DNA of 64,000 bases, taken from contig CAQTYU010000005.1 of the NCBI GenBank assembly GCA_948890655.1, positions 50,520-114,519 on the forward strand, in the 5' to 3' direction. The DNA is from Christensenellaceae bacterium. GTDB taxonomy: Bacteria; Bacillota; Clostridia; Christensenellales; Borkfalkiaceae. Positions 56,399 through 64,000 of the stretch are shown here, in pieces; within the stretch, counting starts at the first letter, position 1, and every line of letters begins with the position of its first letter. The notes under the pieces are model-generated. The model searched no databases. It was not told the DNA's origin and saw only the letters and a program-made list of their open reading frames with translations. A program made the translations under genes and the position numbers.

Positions 56399-57829
56399 TT
56401 ATGTTAAAGGTTTTTCATCGTCTTCAGACGATGATTGCACGAGATTTTCGGACTGCCGTGACTGAGCTGCGAGCTTTTTGGCTTTATTTTTGCGGTAAAT
56501 TTTGCGGAACATTTCGTAAAGAGTAAGACAGATGCCTATAACTATATAGATATAGTACACCACCATTCGCCAGGTGAGCACCGACCACATAAGCACTGCG
56601 CCGCCCGCAACCGCCGAAAGCGCTTCCATAATTACCTTTTCCATTGCGCCGGAGTTGCCGGGCGTTGGAATTATTGCAACCGACTGCTGAACGAACGCAT
56701 AGAGCGCCATTACCTGAATTAACATTCCGAAACCCTGTTCGGCACCGATTGCGGAAAACATTCTTAAGATGCAATAGGGGAACGCGAAAGTTAACAGGAC
56801 TTCGGCAAAACACAATGCGATTAATGCAAGGAAGTTTAAAGGTTTTTTGGACATTATGGCGATTGACGAACGGAAATCGTTTACCGTATTGAGCGCCTTG
56901 CCCATTGTTTTGTCTTTATCCTTGACTATTTTTATCTTTGTGCCTAAACCGACAAGTCCGGAAGTGCACGCGTTTGCAAATCTGGGAAGGACTGCAAAGA
57001 GCACTATCATTGTAGGGAGCAACAGATTGAGCGCAAGACCAATCCAGCCGACTATTTTTATAACCTGCGCCCATGTCTGGTCGGCTATCTGCGAGAGAAC
57101 GCCTATGTTGCACGCCATTAAAAGCAGTGCGCACAAGAGCCAGCAGAACATATTGACGAAGTATTTTATGAGCACTACAGCGCTGGAAACCCCGCCGGAA
57201 AATCCTTTTTTGTGCAGATAATAAATCTGCATAGGCTGACCGCCTGCCGCGAACGGGGTTATATTGTCGTAATATTTCCCCAAAAAAGCAACTTTAGAAC
57301 TTGTTTTAAAGTTGCATTTGCCCGTTGTAGTCTTCATTATTACAACGTATTTGAACCAGTCGCAGAAAATTATTCCGGCGAGCACGGCAAGGGTTACCAG
57401 TGCAAAGCGCCAGTCGCCGCCCTTTACCACGTCAACGAAAGAGCCGGCGTTTTCGCCGCCCATATTATCGGATACGTCTTTGAAAATAAACCAGATACCG
57501 AGAGCGATTACGCCGATAAGCACAACGTAGCTTACCCACGACCATTTACTTTTTTTGGGGGCTTCTATCTTGCGGTTTTCGAACTGCTTTAACGCTTCCT
57601 CTTTGGAAAGCTTTTTTCTTTCGAAAGACGCCGACGTTTTATTTTCGGGATTTTCCCCGCCTTCGGGCGGGACGTTTACGGGTTGCGCAATTTGCGTTTC
57701 GGGCTGAATTAAAGTTTCCGCTTCCGTTTCTGCGACGGATTCGGAAGTTAAGTCATTTTCAAAAGGCGCGGATTTTTCGCCGCGGTTGTCTTCGGGGGAG
57801 GTATTTAATTGCTTTTCATTGTCTTTCAT
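56399..57829 (-). CDS. UPF0104/lysyl-PG synthase transmembrane-like protein
   Basis: A 476-residue membrane protein of the YbhN/AglD-like flippase fold. A hydrophilic N-terminus (1-85) precedes about eight membrane segments (from about 88 to 440) with KYYDNITPFAAGGQPMQIYY and IPTPGNSGAMEKVIMEALSA, the PxPGGxGxxE-type motif of this family (here TPGNSG). The tail is charged. I start at ATG 57829 with GGGAG upstream. Members move lipids or act beside MprF; substrate unknown. Confidence 0.82.
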   Translation of the reverse strand: MKDNEKQLNTSPEDNRGEKSAPFENDLTSESVAETEAETLIQPETQIAQPVNVPPEGGENPENKTSASFERKKLSKEEALKQFENRKIEAPKKSKWSWVSYVVLIGVIALGIWFIFKDVSDNMGGENAGSFVDVVKGGDWRFALVTLAVLAGIIFCDWFKYVVIMKTTTGKCNFKTSSKVAFLGKYYDNITPFAAGGQPMQIYYLHKKGFSGGVSSAVVLIKYFVNMFCWLLCALLLMACNIGVLSQIADQTWAQVIKIVGWIGLALNLLLPTMIVLFAVLPRFANACTSGLVGLGTKIKIVKDKDKTMGKALNTVNDFRSSIAIMSKKPLNFLALIALCFAEVLLTFAFPYCILRMFSAIGAEQGFGMLIQVMALYAFVQQSVAIIPTPGNSGAMEKVIMEALSAVAGGAVLMWSVLTWRMVVYYIYIVIGICLTLYEMFRKIYRKNKAKKLAAQSRQSENLVQSSSEDDEKPLT

Positions 57830-58019
57830 CGACGCTCCCAATTTAAGTCTACTCGGTATGGTAACACTACTTAATATTATATGTAAGGTTGAAGTATTAT
57901 ATCAAAAAATATTGAAATTGTCAAGGAGAACATTCCGAAAGCCGGTTAAGGATAATAAAAATGCGGAATTGCCGGAAAGCGGAATAAAGAAAGTTTTGCG
58001 CACCGTAGCCGCAAGCCTT

Positions 58020-58060
58020 ATTGAAATCCGCCGCAAAGCAACGAAACTTTGCGGCGGACT
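58020..58060 (-). terminator. terminator after alaS
   Basis: TCCGCCGCAAAG and CTTTGCGGCGGA (minus strand) with an 8-base loop, then TTTCAAT. Confidence 0.75.
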
Positions 58061-58067
58061 TTAACTT

Positions 58068-59882
58068 TTATTTTGTTAAAACTGCTTTAATTCTTTTAAT
58101 TCCCGCCGAAACGTTTTCCTGCTTGCTGATTTTGAAGGTGCCGAGCTCGCCGGTGGTTGCGGCGTGGGGACCGCCGCAGATTTCCTTGGAAAATTCGCCT
58201 ATGGAATAAGTTTTTACCTTTTCGCCGTATTTATCGGAGAATACGCCGACGAAGTTTTGCTCGCGCGCTTCTTCCAAAGTCATCTCTTTAAGCACAACCG
58301 GAACGTTTAATTTAATCTGCTCGTTTACGAGGCGCTCTACTTCCTTTACCTCTTCGTCAGTAAGTTTGCGCGAGAAGTTGAAGTCGAAACGCAGCCTTTC
58401 TTCCGTTATGTTGCTGCCCTTCTGGTTTATATCGGGCGAGCAGACTATTTTGAGCGCCGCGTTTAAAAGATGAGTTGCGGTGTGGTAGTTGGTTGCGGCC
58501 TGCGAATGGCTTTCGAGCCCGCCTTTAAACTGCCCCGCGGCGAGGACGCGGCTCTTTTCCTGATGTTCTTTAAACGCCGCGTTAAAACCCTCTTTATCGA
58601 CGGTTAAACCGCGTTCAGCCGCAAGTTCTTCGGTGAGTTCGAGCGGGAAACCGTAAGTGTCGTAGAGTCTGAAAGCCTGTTTGCCGCCCACTACCGTTTC
58701 CTTTATATAGCCGGAATTGGATTTGGACATAAATTCGTTTTTGCGCTCTATCGACTGCACGCACTTTTCAAATTCCTTTATGCCCTGCGCGAGGGTTGCT
58801 TCGAACCTGTCCGCTTCCTTTTTGATTTCTTCCAGAATATAGCTCTCTTTTTCGATTAAAAGAGGGTAAGCCGCGCCGTATATATCTTCGATGAAGATTC
58901 TAGCCGCGGCGAGCATTGCCGAGCTTTCGATTTGGAGCTGTTTGCAATAGCGGATTGCACGGCGCATTAATCTGCGCAGGATGTAGCCCGCGCCCGTATT
59001 GGAGGGCAGAATCCCCTGACTGTCGCCTATAAGCATCACAGCTGTGCGGGTGTGGTCTGCGATTATGCGCATTGCCTTCTGGTCTTCGCCGCCGTTATCG
59101 TAGGTCTTTCCGCTTAACTCTTCGAGTTCTTCGATTACCGGCATAAAGATGTCGGTTTTATAACCGTCGTGCAGTCCGTTTAAAAACAAGAGCATTCTGT
59201 CGAAACCGAAGCCCGTGTCTACGTTTTTACCGTCCAGAGGCTCGTAGCCGCTTTCGGTCTTTTTATACTGCATATAGACGTCGTTGCCGATTTCGACATA
59301 GTCGTCGGGGAAAACGGGGTTGGGGTTGTCCGCGTTTAAAGGATAGAACCACTCGTTGTCGGGTCCGCAGGGAGTGCCGACGGTACCCTCAAGCTCCCAC
59401 CAGTTGTCGGACTTGGGCAAATAAAAGATATGTTCGGGCTTTATGCCGAGATTTTTTAAAAGGTTTGCCGTTTCCTCGTCGCGCGGGGCGGAGGAATTGC
59501 CCTCGAATACCGTTGAACAGAGCTTGTTTTTATCGAGCTTGAAAACATTGGTTAAAAGCTCGAACGTCCACGCGGTTTTTTCCTTTTTGAAATAATCGCC
59601 CAGCGACCAGTTGCCCATCATCTCGAAAAAGGTGAAATGCGAAGCGTCGCCGACGGAATCGATATCCACCGTTCGCACACAACCCTGTATGTTGCAAAGG
59701 CGCTTACCCTGCGGGTGCGGTTTGCCCAGAAGATAGGGCATTAAGGGCTGCATACCCGCGACGTTGAACATTACGCCCGTAGAGCCGTCGCCGATTAAGG
59801 AAACCGCGCCTATATTTTTATGTCCTTTACTTTCGTAAAAGGATATCCAGTTTTGTCTTAATTGTTTCGAAGTCATTTTCAT
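58068..59882 (-). CDS. alaS: alanyl-tRNA synthetase lacking the C-Ala domain
   Basis: A 604-residue class II synthetase. The catalytic core is complete: MTSKQLRQNWISFYESKGHK, GVMFNVAGMQPLMPYLLGKP, HFTFFEMMGNWSLGDYFKKE, and DTGFGFDRMLLFLNG, with motif 3-like GAGYILRRLMRRAIRYCKQ. The editing domain is present too (YHTATHLLNAALK and EICGGPHAATTGELGTFKI, the HxxxH and CxxxH zinc ligands). The protein stops right after it, where typical AlaS continues for ~270 residues of linker and C-Ala. AAGAGG precedes the ATG. Confidence 0.93.
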   Translation of the reverse strand: MKMTSKQLRQNWISFYESKGHKNIGAVSLIGDGSTGVMFNVAGMQPLMPYLLGKPHPQGKRLCNIQGCVRTVDIDSVGDASHFTFFEMMGNWSLGDYFKKEKTAWTFELLTNVFKLDKNKLCSTVFEGNSSAPRDEETANLLKNLGIKPEHIFYLPKSDNWWELEGTVGTPCGPDNEWFYPLNADNPNPVFPDDYVEIGNDVYMQYKKTESGYEPLDGKNVDTGFGFDRMLLFLNGLHDGYKTDIFMPVIEELEELSGKTYDNGGEDQKAMRIIADHTRTAVMLIGDSQGILPSNTGAGYILRRLMRRAIRYCKQLQIESSAMLAAARIFIEDIYGAAYPLLIEKESYILEEIKKEADRFEATLAQGIKEFEKCVQSIERKNEFMSKSNSGYIKETVVGGKQAFRLYDTYGFPLELTEELAAERGLTVDKEGFNAAFKEHQEKSRVLAAGQFKGGLESHSQAATNYHTATHLLNAALKIVCSPDINQKGSNITEERLRFDFNFSRKLTDEEVKEVERLVNEQIKLNVPVVLKEMTLEEAREQNFVGVFSDKYGEKVKTYSIGEFSKEICGGPHAATTGELGTFKISKQENVSAGIKRIKAVLTK

Positions 59883-59938
59883 TTAATTTACCTCTTATTT
59901 GCGGGAGCAATTCTTTCCACGGGTCAGAAACCGGTAAT

Positions 59939-60020
59939 GCGAGAAGTGCGCGGATTGACGACGGCACGCGCACAGAAAAGTACGCAGCCGGAGGAAAACG
60001 CAAACACGACAGAGTTTTGC
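59939..60020. repeat. extragenic GC-rich hairpin element (copy B)
   Basis: GTGCGCG/CGCGCAC arms with a loop, then AGAAAAGTACGCAGCCGGAGG-like sequence (CAGCCGGAGG) and a tail ending in TTTTGC; compare 2428-2515 and 20842-20930. It lies between alaS and cysS. Confidence 0.4.
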
Positions 60021-60042
60021 CGAGTTTATAGCCCGTGACGTA

Positions 60043-61443
60043 TTATTTTTTGATAATCGTAAAACTGTCTTTGCCGTCCTTTATTGTATAGCCCATAGCG
60101 TCGATTTGGGTACGGAGGCTGTCCGCCTGCGCCCAGTTTTTATTTTGCTTTGCCTGCCAGCGGGCTTTTGCAAGTTCTTCAATTTCGGCGGGGATTTCGG
60201 CGGGATTTTTTGCCGCAACTTCCTTTAAGTACTCTTCCGCGTCCTTTTTGAATATGCCGAGTAATGCATATGTTTTGCGGATTTGCGAAACGTCGTCGGC
60301 GGCGGTTTTATCGCCTTTTTGAATTTTTGCCGAAACCGATTTAAAAAGAGAGAACAGCTCGGAAAGAGCGAGCGCGGCGTTGAAGTCCTCGTCCATACAC
60401 GCGTTGAATTTATCGTCGATTCGTTCGTTTTCGCCGTTTGCACAAGCGGATTTACCGAACTTGTCCTCCGCCGCTTTTATTACGGAATAAAAGTCGGTCA
60501 GGTGCTTTTCCGCTTCGGGGAAGAGGTTGTCGGTTATGTTGATATCCCCCCTGTAATTGTTTTGCAAGAGAGCGAATTTTATTGCCTCGTTGGAGTATTT
60601 TTTGAGTAAATCGGACAAAAGCAGGCTGTTGCCGAGGCTTTTGGACATTTTTTGTCCGTTTACTTTAATAAGCCCGTTATGCGTCCAGTATTTTGCGAAC
60701 TGTTTGCCCGTTAAGCTTTCGGACTGAGCGATTTCGTTTTCGTGGTGAGGAAAGATTAAATCTCTGCCGCCGCCGTGGATATCGATTTGGTCGCCGAAGG
60801 CGGCGCGGTTCATTGCCGAACATTCGATATGCCAGCCCGGTCTGCCCTTGCCCCAGGGGGAGTTCCAGCATATTTCCCCCTCCTTTGCGGCTTTCCACAG
60901 CGCGAAGTCGGCGGGGCTTTTTTTAAGCTCGTCGTTTTCCACGCGCACGCCGTCGAGCATGTCCTCGACAGAGCGGTTGGAAAGGCAACCGTAACGTTTG
61001 AAACTTGAAACGTTGAAATAAACGTCGCCGTTCGCCGCGGGATAGGCATGTCCTTTTTTGATTAATTCGGAAATAAAATCGATAATATTTTGAATATTTT
61101 CGGTAGCTTTCAGCCAGAGTGCGGGTTCGTCCACGTCGAATTCCTTCATAACCGCGTTTATGTTTTCAATCATCTGCGCGGCGTATTTTTCGGCGGGGAT
61201 ACCGGTTTCTTTGGATTTGGCTATTATTTTATCGTCAACGTCGGTGTAGTTGCGGGCATAGGTTACGGAATAGCCCTTTTTTTCGAGATACTTACGCATT
61301 ATATCGTAAATCAGAGCCTGATAACCGTGGCCTATGTGGGCTTCGCCCGAAACGGTTATGCCGCATGCGTACATTTTTACCTTGCCTTTTTCGAGAGGGG
61401 TAAATTCTTCTTTTCTGCGGGTTAGACTGTTGTATATTCTCAT
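60043..61443 (-). CDS. cysS: cysteinyl-tRNA synthetase
   Basis: A 466-residue class I synthetase. RIYNSLTRRKEEFTPLEKGK opens it; MYACGITVSGEAHIGHGYQA carries the first zinc Cys and HIGH; GWHIECSAMNRAAFGDQIDI and HGGGRDLIFPHHENEIAQSE carry the other zinc ligands; KMSKSLGNS is near 268. I start at ATG 61443 with AAAGGT 5 bases upstream; the 61500 start has none. It follows cysE, the common Firmicutes cysE-cysS order. Confidence 0.96.
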   Translation of the reverse strand: MRIYNSLTRRKEEFTPLEKGKVKMYACGITVSGEAHIGHGYQALIYDIMRKYLEKKGYSVTYARNYTDVDDKIIAKSKETGIPAEKYAAQMIENINAVMKEFDVDEPALWLKATENIQNIIDFISELIKKGHAYPAANGDVYFNVSSFKRYGCLSNRSVEDMLDGVRVENDELKKSPADFALWKAAKEGEICWNSPWGKGRPGWHIECSAMNRAAFGDQIDIHGGGRDLIFPHHENEIAQSESLTGKQFAKYWTHNGLIKVNGQKMSKSLGNSLLLSDLLKKYSNEAIKFALLQNNYRGDINITDNLFPEAEKHLTDFYSVIKAAEDKFGKSACANGENERIDDKFNACMDEDFNAALALSELFSLFKSVSAKIQKGDKTAADDVSQIRKTYALLGIFKKDAEEYLKEVAAKNPAEIPAEIEELAKARWQAKQNKNWAQADSLRTQIDAMGYTIKDGKDSFTIIKK

Positions 61444-61541
61444 AAAATTACCTTTAAGATTGGTTTGCGCAAAAAATTTTTCGTTAACTCCGAACGACAT
61501 GGGTTGGAGGAAAACGCAGCCGCGACAACGTTATGCGAAGT

Positions 61542-62060
61542 TTATATGCGTTTTACGGGTTTTGCGGGAACGCCGACAACCGTTGTATACGGCGGAACGC
61601 TTTTTAACACCACAGCGCCCGCGCCGATTTTTGCGTGGTTGCCTATTGTTATATTGCCGAGAATTTTTGCGCCGGCGCCGATTTGACAATGCTCGCCGAC
61701 GGTTGGATGGCGCTTGCCCTTTTGTTTGCCGGTGCCGCCCAGCGTTACGCCCTGATAAAGCACAGTGCCGGTGCCGATTTTTGCCGTTTCGCCGATTACC
61801 ACTCCCATTCCGTGGTCGATAAACACGCCTGCGGCAATTTGCGCGGCGGGGTGGATTTCGACTCCGGTTATCCTGCGCGTGCGTCCGGACAGGCATTTAG
61901 CGAGAAATTTAAAGCGGAGTTTATAGAGAGCGTGTTCGAGTCTGTGGTGCGAAAGCGCGCGAACTCCCGGGTATGTTAAAAAGATTTCCAACTTGTTGCC
62001 GGCGGCAGGGTCGTTAGCCTGAGCCGCGGCGATATCCGCTTTAAGTTTTTTAAAAAGCAT
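61542..62060 (-). CDS. cysE: serine O-acetyltransferase
   Basis: A 172-residue left-handed beta-helix enzyme for O-acetylserine synthesis. It is the short EpsC/CysE-2 type without the long N-terminal helical domain: SHHRLEHALYKLRFKFLAKC then RRITGVEIHPAAQIAAGVFI, catalytic DHGMGVVIGETAKIG, GVTLGGTGKQKGKRHPTVGE and the hexapeptide repeats IGAGAKILGNITIGNHAKIG. Ends VVGVPAKPVKRI. AAGGT precedes ATG 62060. With cysS downstream it makes a cysteine-use pair; no T-box is visible upstream. Confidence 0.95.
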   Translation of the reverse strand: MLFKKLKADIAAAQANDPAAGNKLEIFLTYPGVRALSHHRLEHALYKLRFKFLAKCLSGRTRRITGVEIHPAAQIAAGVFIDHGMGVVIGETAKIGTGTVLYQGVTLGGTGKQKGKRHPTVGEHCQIGAGAKILGNITIGNHAKIGAGAVVLKSVPPYTTVVGVPAKPVKRI

Positions 62061-62216
62061 ATTACCTTATTTTATTATATGTTGTAGCTTTTGTAAAAGC
62101 AAGCGTTTTTTTAATAATAGCTTACCCGATATTTGGATTTTATAGCCGACTCGTTGCAAAACGTGTAAGTTTTTAACATTCAAAAATAAATTTTTGTTAG
62201 AACTTCGATAATTTCC

Positions 62217-62245
62217 TTGACATTTTGGTGTTAATAGTTTACAAT
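62217..62245 (+). promoter_or_regulatory. strong sigma-A promoter for the DeoR gene
   Basis: TTGACA (62217-62222), 17-base spacer, TACAAT (62240-62245), 47 bases before the ATG. Confidence 0.75.
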
Positions 62246-62292
62246 AATTTTGTAAATTAAATTTTTGTTAATTTTTCACAGGAGATACGGTT

Positions 62293-63051
62293 ATGAAACG
62301 GGAAAGAATTGAAGAGATTGCCGAAATTTTGGACAAACGCGGTAAGATGACTTTGGAACAGCTTGAGGAGTTTTTCCCCAACGTGTCCCAGATGACTTTG
62401 CGCCGCGACCTTTTTCAGCTTGAAGAGGACGGACGCATAATCCGTATACGCGGCGGCGCGATGTCCGTTAAAGAAGTGCAGAAGGTTTCGGGCGAGGCTT
62501 ACACGAAAAAGACGACGATTAACACCGACGCGAAAATAGTTATTGCGCAGAAAGCCGCAGGACTGATTGACGAGGGCGCGTGCATTTTCCTTGACGGCGG
62601 CACGACCGCTATGTATCTTTCGAAAGAGATGCCCGACATAAAGTGCAACGTATTCACTAACGGCATTGCCGTTGCAATGGAGCTTGCGCAGAAAAAGAAC
62701 ATAAATATAACTGTTGTCGGCGGACAGCTTATGAAAGATAATCTTTCCACCTCTTCACCCGCGGCGAAAGTTTATTTTGACGCCACGAACTTTGAAATTG
62801 CGATTGTTTCCGCAACGGCGTTTACTCCCGAACAGGGATTTTCGTGCAACAGTCAGGTTGAGGCGGAACTTTTGAAGAACTGCTTTAAGAAAGCAAGACA
62901 GGTTTATATGATGCTTGACAGTTCAAAGATAGGCAAAATAAACCCTTATACCTTTGCGAATATCGAAGACATAGACGTGCTGATAACCGACGACCATTTC
63001 CCCAAGGAATGCAAACAGCTGTTTGAAGCGAACAACATAGTGGTTATGTAA
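62293..63051 (+). CDS. DeoR-family transcriptional regulator
   Basis: A 252-residue sugar-phosphate-sensing regulator. Residues 1-60 form the winged helix-turn-helix (KMTLEQLEEFFPNVSQMTLR and RDLFQLEEDGRIIRIRGGAM); residues 75-252 are the DeoRC effector domain with ACIFLDGGTTAMYLSKEM, VVGGQLMKDNLSTSSP, FTPEQGFSCNSQVEAELLKN and VYMMLDSSKIGK. AGGAGA precedes the ATG. The regulated operon is not adjacent on this side: it is alone before a terminator, so its target lies elsewhere. Confidence 0.93.
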   Translation: MKRERIEEIAEILDKRGKMTLEQLEEFFPNVSQMTLRRDLFQLEEDGRIIRIRGGAMSVKEVQKVSGEAYTKKTTINTDAKIVIAQKAAGLIDEGACIFLDGGTTAMYLSKEMPDIKCNVFTNGIAVAMELAQKKNINITVVGGQLMKDNLSTSSPAAKVYFDATNFEIAIVSATAFTPEQGFSCNSQVEAELLKNCFKKARQVYMMLDSSKIGKINPYTFANIEDIDVLITDDHFPKECKQLFEANNIVVM

Positions 63052-63099
63052 TTTTAATTAATTAAAGCCGCCAGCGCAAATGCGTTCTTACCATAGGGG

Positions 63100-63151
63100 T
63101 CAGCCATACGATTATAAAAAGCTCTCGAACAATTTGTTAGAGAGCTTTTTT
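63100..63151. repeat. terminator-containing dispersed repeat, copy 2
   Basis: Reverse complement of the unit at 11337-11388: hairpin AAAAAGCTCTC...GAGAGCTTTTTT plus flank TCAGCCATACGATTAT (plus strand). It is a bidirectional terminator between the convergent DeoR and rhomboid genes. Confidence 0.8.
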
Positions 63152-63195
63152 AATACACATTATCAGAAAGATAAATTGAAATTTATATTATAAAC

Positions 63196-63969
63196 TTATA
63201 AATTGTTGTTTTTTTCATCTTGGGGGTCTGCTTCTGACTGTTCGGATAATTGCATTGCAGGTGCAAACTTCCCTTTTTTCAACAAAAAGAACGGTAGAAT
63301 AATAGCGGCGCCTATAATTAACCCCAAAATCAACGCTACGTTATGACAAACCGTCGTCCAACCAAAGCTTACAACGTAGGTTGTAAGCACACCGTATATC
63401 GCTGATACCATAATTGTAGGCTTACCTATTTGTTTAAAGCTTTTCAAATCGAAAAATATTGCCGCAAGACACGCGCCCATCAGTCCGTATACTCCACCCG
63501 ACGCACCTACACTTATGGTAGAGGCAATATTATCCGCCTTATCTGGTGCCATTGCAAGGTACAGCGGATCGGTAATAAAGCTTTCAATAAATCCCACAAA
63601 AAAGAACAACACAGCGGTCATCCACCAACCGAAACGCTTTTCGGTATAATTGCCGATAAAATACAATCCGACAAGATTAGCAATTAAATGCAAAATACCG
63701 CCGTGTAAAAGCATTTGAGTAAAATGCCTGTAAATTTGAGTTCCGCTTGGATCAACTATTGCGCCCATAGCCAAATAATTTGAAAGTAATCCCCCGCAAC
63801 TTCCGAAAATATAATTTAACACAGATGAGCTATCACTAATCCAGGATGTATACCCTGTGTACCCTTCGGGCAACGGTAAATAGCAATCTAATAAATACAT
63901 AATTATCAATATTATAGATAAAACATTTGTAAAGGTAATAAGTTTTTTGAAATCAACTTTCTTTTTCAT
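63196..63969 (-). CDS. rhomboid-family intramembrane serine protease
   Basis: A 257-residue membrane protease with six to seven membrane segments. HGGILHLIANLVGLYFIG (about 90-108) provides the HxxxN oxyanion residues, GASGGVYGLMGA holds the catalytic Ser (GxSG), and VCHNVALILGLIIG the catalytic His. The 5' end lies 31 bases from the window edge, so context and promoter are not visible; I start at ATG 63969 over 63984 on length alone. Its codon use is more A/T-rich than the core genes, as with recent acquisition. Confidence 0.88.
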   Translation of the reverse strand: MKKKVDFKKLITFTNVLSIILIIMYLLDCYLPLPEGYTGYTSWISDSSSVLNYIFGSCGGLLSNYLAMGAIVDPSGTQIYRHFTQMLLHGGILHLIANLVGLYFIGNYTEKRFGWWMTAVLFFFVGFIESFITDPLYLAMAPDKADNIASTISVGASGGVYGLMGACLAAIFFDLKSFKQIGKPTIMVSAIYGVLTTYVVSFGWTTVCHNVALILGLIIGAAIILPFFLLKKGKFAPAMQLSEQSEADPQDEKNNNL

Positions 63970-64000
63970 TATTGTTGCTACCATAAATTACTGTTTATCG

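Noticed and set aside
62061..62292. T-box leader for cysE-cysS
   Set aside because: No T-box AGGGUGGNACCGCG-type sequence, specifier loop or antiterminator was found in the 232 bases upstream of cysE.
1..64000. CRISPR array, tRNA, rRNA, prophage, insertion sequence
   Set aside because: I scanned for direct repeats with regular spacers, tRNA arms, 16S/23S signatures and transposase or integrase motifs and found none.

Overview
The window looks like chromosome from an endospore-forming member of the Clostridia. Sporulation and germination genes recur throughout: sigG, sigE and spoIIGA, spoVB and spoVT, a gerA-type operon, a spoIVFA/spoIVFB-like pair, spmA/spmB, a SipL-like protein and CotF-like coat proteins. 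Base composition is moderate, and most genes lie on the minus strand in short, tightly packed operons with 1-4 base overlaps. The mix (PPi-type phosphofructokinase, DUF3794/SipL, many one-domain XRE regulators) fits gut Clostridia such as Christensenellales-like lineages. That placement is inference; no rRNA gene is present to settle it. I saw no tRNA, rRNA, CRISPR array, prophage or transposase.

Layout. 1-4.9 kb: start of ligA, pcrA, a small unknown gene, rpsU, then sigG, sigE and spoIIGA (to 5.6 kb). 5.7-10 kb: dus, yabN (mazG), spoVB and spoVT, close to the Bacillus spoVT-spoVB-yabN order. 10-17.3 kb: small membrane proteins, an XRE regulator, two CotF-like coat proteins, then a HEAT/TPR/hslO/methyltransferase/membrane-protein cluster. 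17.4-25 kb: XRE regulator, a 52-residue rubredoxin (17680-17838), a metal-exporter-like permease, an ABC ATPase with altered catalytic motifs, queH, a carbamoyltransferase homologue with altered substrate motifs, an MBL-fold protein, a phosphoesterase and trmB. 25-29.2 kb: gerAA-gerAB-gerAC. 29.2-31.3 kb: padR/DUF1700/DUF4097 operon with a palindromic operator. 31.3-37.6 kb: small regulators, ogg, a zinc phospholipase C-like protein, spoIVFB/spoIVFA, and an SPFH protein behind a riboswitch-like leader. 37.6-44.2 kb: lipoprotein, ksgA, a structured RNA candidate, tatD, metG, an XRE/Cys-rich gene pair with a textbook repressible promoter, spmAB and an orphan ncRNA candidate. 44.2-54.3 kb: cysteine desulfurase, ispE, a SipL-like protein, veg, an acidic zinc-ribbon protein, a large lipoprotein and PPi-type pfk. 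54.3-64 kb: rplM-rpsI, a flippase-like membrane protein, a C-terminally short alaS, cysS, cysE, a DeoR regulator and a rhomboid protease.

Several signals go beyond ordinary annotation. (1) The lone MalK-like ATPase has lost its LSGGQ signature, Q-loop Gln and H-loop His together. (2) The OTC-like enzyme lacks the HPxQ histidine, the SMG ornithine loop and the HCLP cysteine. (3) There are six stand-alone XRE regulators, most with palindromes at their own promoters. (4) Several -10 boxes sit 5-9 nt from the start codon with no Shine-Dalgarno, suggesting leaderless mRNAs. (5) Three non-coding stretches look like structured RNAs. (6) One terminator-plus-flank sequence occurs twice, 52 kb apart.
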